Below the pieces are notes generated by a model that searched no databases, was not told the origin of the DNA, and saw nothing but the letters and a program-made list of their open reading frames with translations. From Thoreauomyces humboldtii (Eukaryota > Chytridiomycota > Chytridiomycetes > Spizellomycetales > Powellomycetaceae): a stretch of DNA of 64,000 nt. The stretch spans positions 38,068 through 102,067 of the forward strand of contig JADGJA010000004.1 of assembly GCA_027596035.1 (NCBI GenBank), in the 5' to 3' direction. A program made the translations under genes and the position numbers. Of the stretch, positions 57,464 to 64,000 are shown in pieces. Each line of letters opens with the position of its first letter. The first letter of the stretch is position 1.

Positions 57464-59718
57464 ATGATCTTCTCAAGAACTGCGCTTTCCCTTGCCAGTC
57501 GTCAATCATGTGCAGCAAATGCTCGGGGATTGTTCAGTAACGCGCATCGCTCGCTTTCTTCCCGGGTATCCGTTCGTTCAACAGCGTTACTTCTCGGAGG
57601 GGCGGTTGTCGGAGTAGCCGGCGTAGTCAACCTGACTGGACGTCCTACCTATGCCGAGGCACGACAGATACATACATCTGGGCCTCCCATTGTTGAGAAG
57701 GCAAGAGAGGCAGCCCAGAGAGATGCGGATAACAACGACTCTACTCTTCACAAGGTCGCTTCTGCGGCCGAAAACCTCAAAGACCTCATCGGCTCGTATG
57801 CTCCGCCGAAACCTCACCTACCGTCCTCGACAAAGGAGGTGACAGATCAGCTCTCGATGGTTTCCTCGAAACTTCGCGACGCTGCTTCCTTGAAAACGCT
57901 CGCAATGGAATCGGCGGAGTTGGTCAAGAAAATTCCATCTTCGAAGGACTTACAAGACTTGTCGAGCACAACGGCTCGATTGGTTCAAGACCTCACCGAG
58001 AGTCTATCACCGAAGGCAATGCAGGACCATATATCGCACCTCACGTCATCCATCAATCTTTCCGGCGCGGAGTGGACACAGAAAGCCACCAAACTGTGGA
58101 CCGATGCTATTGCAGACTCGGTCGCACGTATCACTGAGGGAACACTGGTTGCGCGTTTACAGGAAGTGATGAGCGACAAGGAACGAAATCCGGAGCTAGA
58201 CTGGGACTCTGGTGTTCGAATCGGGAAAGGGCTCTGTTTGGGCGAGGAGAAGTTTGTGGAGGGCAGAAGGACCGCGGTTGCTAAAGCGGTCGGCGAGTTG
58301 ATCGGCGAGAAAGTGGATCCACGGGACGTACCGGTCATTGCAATTGGCGCGAGTGGAGGAGGCTGCCGAGCCATGGTATCAACACTTGCGTCCCTGTCGG
58401 CGCTTCAGAAGCTTCACTTTCTACCCGCCGTCACCTACATCGCCGGCGTTTCTGGATCAACATGGGCGATGGCCTCTCTCTACACCCATGGACCTGATTT
58501 CCGGAAGCTCCACACGCGACTTGCAAAGCAGTTGTCTTCAAACTATCTTTCCATGGCGGAACTCGTAGCGGCGGTCAACTCTCCGAACGGAGTGGCTATC
58601 CTCGCGGGTATTGCGGGTAAATACTTCGGAACAGATGGAAAAGGGGAGTTTAGCACGGTCGACGTGTTCGGAACTCTTCTTACGGCAAGACTTCTTGTCC
58701 CGGAGATCGCGGACGACATGAAAGATTACGGGAAGCTGTCTCACCAAAAGCTGACCGCAGACCGGCACTCCCTTCCCTTGCCCATCTACACTGCTGTCTC
58801 GCACGATGCTGACGATGGTGGATACCGATGGTGGGAGTTCACGCCGTATGAGGTCGGGTGTTCCGTCGCAGATTCGGGATCCTGGGTTCCGACTTGGGCT
58901 TTCGGACGAAGGTTCGAGGACGGCGAGTGCTGCGAGAAGCTTCCTGAGCAGAGCTTGGGACTTCTCCTGGGAACTTTCGGCTCGGCTTTCACCGCCACGG
59001 TGGCTCACATATGGAACGAGGTGCAGGACGTCATCCCCAAACCGGTCCGTGACAGAGTTCTCCCAATGCTGGAGAACGTATCGGTGAGTAGGTCGGCGCG
59101 CAAATCCATGCGGGATGACCCTGTCTGATTTTGCAATGTCGTTTGTTTCAGCACCTCCATCCACTATCCCCGGCAACCTTCCCAAATCCGACACACAACA
59201 TGGCTTGGGACTCACCGTTCCCCACATCCCCGGAAACTGTGGCTCTAATGGATTCTGGCATGGACAACAATATCCCTTTCGTCCCACTCCTCCGACCCGA
59301 ACGTCACGTCGACATCGTCCTAGCTCTCGACGCCTCGCAAGACATCGGCGCCGACCCCTGGCTCCGTCGGGGATCCGAGCACGCCAAAAAGCTCGACCTG
59401 CCCTTCCCGGAGATCCCAGAAACCCTTCCCACCGGAACCTCCACGTACGTGTGTCCCGATCGAACCGTGGTATACCTCCCCCTCGTCAAGAACGAAGGAT
59501 ACGATCCGGAATTGGATCCGAAGAGCACAGCGTGGTGTGCTACGCATAACTTCACCTTTGAGGAAGGGCAGACGGAGAAGCTGTGGGGGTTGGCGGAGCG
59601 TGGGGTCGACGAGGTCGCTGAAGACCTGAAACAAGCCGTTCGAGAGGTTTGGAAACGGAAGCGGAATGCGAGGTTGGGGAAGGAGAGGGATGAGAGGGGT
59701 CCGCTTGAAGAGTTCTAG
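57464..59718 (+). CDS. cPLA2-type lysophospholipase with mitochondrial-type leader
   Basis: Patatin-like cytosolic phospholipase A2 that hydrolyses acyl chains of phospholipids. Exons 57464-59083 and 59152-59718 give 728 residues. The first ~70 residues (MIFSRTALSLASRQSC, then RSLSSRVSVRSTALLL) are Arg/Ser-rich without acids and precede a hydrophobic stretch (GGAVVGVAGVV), fitting import into mitochondria with an inner-membrane anchor. A helical region follows. Catalytic features: the oxyanion GASGGGCRAM, the nucleophile GVSGSTW (Ser), and the catalytic Asp in DSGMDNNIPFVPLLRPER. The C-terminus is Lys/Glu-rich. Similar enzymes occur in other fungi. The start at 57464 is chosen over the in-frame upstream extension because of the leader. 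Confidence 0.88.
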
Positions 59719-60195
59719 GATAGAGATGGCGTATATGTTCCTCATTTTTGGCTGTTGCACTAAGGCGTAGGATCGACGCCCTTTCCATAGTAATTACTTC
59801 GACCTATGAGTCTGTTTTGGAATTGAGGCCTGTCGATCTCATCAGCAGGTCGTAAAACGAGTACTTCAACTGCTCGACAAGCAGCCGAAGTCTTTGGAGC
59901 AGCGGGGCACGGAAGATCCTTTGATCATAATGGCGGTCATCCCGCCTGATGATGCATGGCGTCTGAACCATCTGAGGAACGCGTGGAGTCAGCATTCCGT
60001 CGGTCAATGTAAGGTATCAGTCAAGGCTCGTGACTGCATTCAAGTAGGACTCATTTTACCTCTTGTATCGCCACGTCGTCTCAGATGCATCGGGTCGAAA
60101 AAGTCGATAAGAACTTTACGGCGGACATATAGGCCGTAGGTGTATTATGTATGTCACTGTTCCAAATCCATCTCATCGGCAGCGCAGTCCATCTT
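59719..60195. other. Convergent intergenic region
   Basis: 477 bp between the phospholipase and the PH-protein stops. Nothing recognisable. Confidence 0.5.
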
Positions 60196-62151
60196 TCACG
60201 CAACGGCAGCAACCGGCTTCCTGTTCCCTCTCGCCGACGCCGCCAGCTTGCGAGGCGGCGGGACGGGAGTCCTTGCACCTGCCATCCGAGCCTTTTGTCG
60301 TGCGATCTTATCCATCCAACCTCGCATGCGGTCGGAAGCGTCAGCTGTGGCATATGCCACCACTTCAGGCGAACCAGGCTTCTCGTGTAGGGCCCCTGAG
60401 GACCATCCTCCCACGCTGTCCGAAAAGTTGGCGGACGGAGATAGTGTCAGCTCGATGCAGTTTGGCGCGCAGATGAGCTCGGGATCTGCTGGATGTATCT
60501 GGGCTATGTCGGGTAGCGAGATTTGAGACACAGGCTTTGTCTGATAAGGGTGTTTTGATCAGATTTTGCGATCGTCCGAGAACTTTCTTACTGTCGTTAC
60601 GTTCCTACCTCGCGGTACTCGAAGTCATAAAGTCTCAGCTCGTTCTCACCGAGCACACACCAGTATTTGCGCCAAATCTACATCAGAAAGAAAATCGATC
60701 AGCCAGTGCTGGATATAGTTGCAAAGAATAGGTTTAGCTTACGGAAGCTCCAGGGGTGTGGATCAAGAAGTTCAAGAAATCCCCAAACTCAGGCTCTGGC
60801 GGCGTTGGCTCGACCTGATTCCAAAACTCAGTTAAAAACATGATAGATGATAGAGGCAAGAAAGGCCAGCTGCGCCTTCTACCTCTGGCTCTAGGGAGTG
60901 ATCTTCATCCACGTATGCGCCAATTTGAAGCGAGAGCTTTGCAATCTCCTTTTTGGCGTTGCTTGACATGACCATGTAGTCCCCAGTGATTTTGTGCTGA
61001 GAAGCATGAGGAGGGATGTTGAACATGACCTCTCCGAGCAATGGCCCAGCTTCCACGGTAGCACTCGTAGGAACCCTAGCCGGCGGCGTCGAGCTACCGC
61101 TTCCCGCAGCCGATGTGTCGAGCTTGAACGAAGAGAGGGTTGGAGAGCGTATGAGGTTGCCAAGGATGCCGCCGAGCTTGGGTCGCAGGCTAGCAGCGTC
61201 AGCTCCGGCAACGTTGTCGTAGGAGGGAGAGGAGGAAAGGTTGGAGTAATTGGAGGACAGGCGGGAACCGGCGGGGATTCCATGCACCCGGATGTACACT
61301 CGAGACTCGTGTTCGTCGGTGTCGCTGCAGGAAGCATTCTGTGTTGGTCTGGAGCGATGGGTGGGTTTTCTAACCACGGCTGGGCTGCACTTACAACACG
61401 AAGCCTTCTTTGGGGCTAACAACAAGACCAAAGCCCTTGCTGGCTTCCTTGCGAAGATGGAGCACGGAGCTGCAAGGTCGTTGACTTCCAATCTGGATTC
61501 GGCAGACCACCGATTGGGCTGTCCAAAAGAAAAAGGGGAATATGAGCGCCGACGAACACCGGACAGCAAGAACCCATCGGGAAGAGATTTACCGTTCGTG
61601 CTGCTCTTCAACCGTAAGTCATCCAGCTGCAGATACACCCGACGCACCTTGTTCCCCTCGTTTGCATCGGGAGTCGAGAAGACGCCGGCCACTGGTCGCC
61701 GATTAACCCTGCTTCCGCCTTGGATGCTTCCGTACCCGTTGAGCGTGCCTGGCTTGGTCAACCCGGGGAGCGCCCTTCCCCCCACAGGTCCACGTTGCTC
61801 GTTTTGAGAGATGAGGTCTCCTACGTCCCTCAAATGCTCCGGAACTTCCACTTGCATGCCGTTAGATGCAAATACGCGGGTGCTGGCCACCGCGAGGTAC
61901 ATGGTGTCAGGATCCACATTGCCGTTGCCGGCCGTGTTGGCCCATGTCCAGAGTCCTGCTGACAGTGTATCGGCAGTAGGAAGGGAGGGAGGTAGGTGCA
62001 AGGCCTTCAAGGTCGGCTCTGTACCGCCGGCGGAAAAGGATTGAGCGAAACTCATGTTGGATGGAAACAAGTCGGGGTTCGAGTTGTTGGTGTCACGCAG
62101 CAACGATTTGATGGAGCGGACGGACCGCTGCTTTTTTATAGACGTCAGCAT
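60196..62151 (-). CDS. Anillin-like PH-domain protein
   Basis: Exons 62151-60883, 60814-60743, 60677-60609 and 60534-60196 give 582 residues. The N-terminal ~200 residues are basic and disordered. A C2/anillin-homology-like region follows: LLGEVMFNIPPHASQHKI and KLSLQIGAYVDEDHSLEP. A C-terminal PH domain starts across two introns: FGDFLNFLIHTPGAS, then IWRKYWCVLGENELRLYDFE, and ends with the capping helix DASDRMRGWMDKIARQ. This order (homology region, then PH at the very end) is that of anillin, Bud4 and Mid1-type proteins that organise the contractile ring or septin collars. No myosin- or actin-binding segment is recognisable. The start is the first ATG of the long frame; the ATG at 62055 is an alternative. 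Confidence 0.7.
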
Positions 62152-62584
62152 ATTCAGGTTGGTTCAGGGTCTCGTTTGTTGTTTGGCAGGTATGTATAAA
62201 GAACGGGTTTGTTCGACGGTCAGATGTTTGTTGGGAGATTGACGCGCTTTTCCACCGTCGCGTCCATGTCACGGTGCGTACGGGTTCGGCCCTCTGAGGG
62301 CCAAAAGTCACATTTGCAAACACTCGGCGCACAACCAGGAAACCGCCATCACAAGCGAGAAGCCTGAGCAAAAGTGAATTCTTCGGCTCCTTGTTCCTAA
62401 ACTTCTATGCGGTCTCACCATCGCAAAGCAGGGCGGCAGGCAGGAGAATGCGTTCGACAGCGACGTGATAGATGCGAGCCTGTGCGAAAACGTTCCCGTC
62501 TGAATGGAACTACATCACCGGGAACTACATCACCGGAAACGACTAGGGGAGAAAATTGATGTGGAGGTAGGAAAGCGGAGTTTA
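62152..62584. other. Intergenic region upstream of the anillin-like gene
   Basis: 433 bp with the promoter of the PH-protein gene. A short duplication GGAACTACATCACCGG occurs around 62502-62535. No gene is seen. Confidence 0.5.
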
Positions 62585-62881
62585 TCCGACACTGCAATGC
62601 TCCAATGCGCAAGGGACAATCCATTTCTTCCCAGCTCTTCGTTTGGCTCGTTGATTCCATTTCACCCTCCATCTGCCCTGGTCTGTCAAGGAAGACCTTG
62701 TTGAGCAGTCGGCAACTCGCAGAGAAACGACCTAATCCAGTCTCGTCATGCTGTCCAGTGAATTTTGGCGGCAAGTTGCTGAACTCGTCCGTCGGTAAAG
62801 TACAAGGAGAGTAAGCTGGGAATACACAGCTCCGCGAGTCGATGAACGACTCGGCATGTCCTCAAAGATAGTACATATCAG
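62585..62881. repeat. Dispersed repeat copy 2 (matches 56850-57120)
   Basis: About 297 bp; slightly longer than copy 1 because of an insertion near 62610-62635. It contains the same conserved hairpin. The tandem array begins ~45 bp downstream. Confidence 0.88.
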
Positions 62882-62926
62882 TGATGCACTATTGTGCTGG
62901 TAAAGGGGATGAGCAGGATAAAGTAC

Positions 62927-63440
62927 GATTACCGTCTGTAAGTCCAAGTTATCAGTCGAGACAATCAAGTGCCTCGAGTGGTACTGACAGGACAGTGATC
63001 CGCAGCTGTCCAGGCAGGTAAAGAGGATAAGATAAGCACGATGAAGAAGGATTACCGTCTGTAAGTCCAAGTTATCAGTCAAGGCAATCAAAGTGCCTCG
63101 AGTGAGAACCTGGTACTAACAGGACAGTGAACCACTCGTTAATTGATGATGCTGGAGGTGGAGCGGGAAGAGCACGATACGGGACAGGGTTACCGTCTAT
63201 TAATCCAAGTTATCAGTCCTGGCAGACGTGCCATGAGTGAGAACCTGGTATTAACAGGACAGTTATCCGGCCGTATGGTGCGGGAACGAAGGCGTGCGCG
63301 TCGAAGGATGGTTGCAGCAGTCCCTAGGGAATTACCGTTTCTACTTCCAAGTTATGCGTTTGGCCAGCTCAGAGCGACGAAAGCGTTTTGAATGCGTAGC
63401 TGGCCAAGGCAGAACCTGGTAAGGAGAGACCAGTGAAACC
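62927..63440. repeat. Decaying tandem array, four units of 120-145 bp
   Basis: Unit starts at about 62927, 63050, 63188 and 63330. Each begins TTACCGTCT (TTACCGTTT in the last), then CCAAGTTAT and, in the first three, CAGTC; the first two also share GTGCCTCGAGTG. The first three close with ACAGGACAGT. Units 1 and 2 have GTAAGTCC after TTACCGTCT, and unit 2 has TACTAACAG near its end, so each resembles an intron. Units 3 and 4 are diverged (ATTAATCC, CTACTTCC). The segments between the intron-like parts carry stops in each + frame. Confidence 0.8.
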
Positions 63441-64000
63441 GTTGGGAAGTTGTGCGATGGAGGGATTGAGGGAAAGACGAGAGAAGAAGGAAGCCTTTTA
63501 TTGCAGCGAGCGGAGTTTCCCGCTTCGCCTTCTCAGTCGCGGCCCAGGGCGGGCCGACATCCCAGGTTCCCATACACGGCCAAATGAAGTAAGGCCCTTA
63601 CCTGGTGCCGAACCGGCAGAAGAACAAGGAAAACGCAAAAGCAAAAGCAGCTCCGAGAGGAGGGTGCTCGTTCTGCCCGCGTCCACCTGTCGACGCGTTC
63701 CATAGACTAATCGCTGATCAGACAAGTATACTGAGTGACGAGCAATTCCTGGCGCACACTCAACAGGCTTACTGAGTGAAGAGATTGTGACCACCGACCG
63801 GGACCTCGACATTGCGGCGCGCCTCAACTCTTTCATCCGCAGGGACGGTCGGGTCGAGACAACCCAGCTTTAGGTTCGCTGGGGAAACTCCTTTTGTTTT
63901 TGTAACAATAATCAAGTGGGTGTTATCTCCAGTCGGCTTTGATCTCCTGCTACGTTGCCGTCCACCAGTCAAGTCGCCAGTCATCGCCCGAATCAATTAT
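63441..64000. other. Right-end region without a recognised gene
   Basis: 560 bp. Short open frames occur on both strands but none shows a motif or consistent splice structure. A gene could begin beyond the edge. Confidence 0.45.

Noticed and set aside
62732..63091. Minus-strand frame through repeat copy 2 and the array
   Set aside because: The repeated peptide simply follows the DNA repeat and is not kept in the other copy or later units.

Overview
This is 64 kb of nuclear DNA from a fungus. Genes are dense, lie on both strands and are cut by many short GT-AG introns (mostly 55-80 nt). I rebuilt most gene models by hand by joining exons so that frame, splice sites and family conservation agree. 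Several genes point to a flagellated, early-diverging fungus, most likely a chytrid or close relative, rather than a yeast or mushroom. These are a complete katanin p80 subunit with its con80 tail, a tiny-macrocysts (TmcB/C)-type membrane protein, a PP2A B'' subunit and a cortactin-like protein. This lineage call is an inference from gene content.

Layout. 1-6.5 kb: the end of proteasome gene RPT1, then RPN8, the mitoribosomal GTPase RSM23/DAP3, and a compact kinesin on the minus strand. 6.9-9.3 kb: the most unusual locus. A UstYa-type (DUF3328) oxidase gene stands divergent to a small gene for a secreted precursor with two Cys-containing repeats, each preceded by a Lys-Arg (Kex2) site. A ~0.5 kb foldback element lies between them. 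This looks like a minimal dikaritin-type RiPP (ribosomal peptide) system. 9.3-14.4 kb: a 15-exon TmcB/C-like membrane protein. 14.8-19.4 kb: DEAH helicase Dhr1/DHX37. 19.7-24.5 kb: an unknown 6-exon gene, a 270 bp palindrome, a broken P-loop ATPase remnant and two small hypothetical genes.

24.8-30 kb: exosome subunit RRP46 and neutral trehalase. 30.4-33.6 kb: a tRNA-Glu, a GNAT acetyltransferase and an MBL-fold hydrolase. 33.7-36.7 kb: katanin p80 (13 exons). 38-44 kb: a DUF5672 protein, PP2A B'', a GPI-type secreted protein and a mini cortactin-like protein. 44.2-48.6 kb: a fusion of siroheme synthase (Met8 plus a degenerate CobA-like segment) with the sulfite reductase flavoprotein Met10. 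49.1-56.6 kb: CCR4-NOT scaffold NOT1. 57.4-62.2 kb: a cPLA2-like phospholipase with a mitochondrial-type leader and an anillin-like PH protein. The right end (62.6-64 kb) is repeat-rich: the second copy of a ~280 bp dispersed repeat followed by a decaying tandem array with intron-like signals.

Most genes are housekeeping: protein turnover, RNA decay and processing, ribosome biogenesis, sulfur assimilation, trehalose use and the cytoskeleton. The accessory material is concentrated at 6.9-9.3 kb, 21-22.5 kb and 62.6-63.5 kb.
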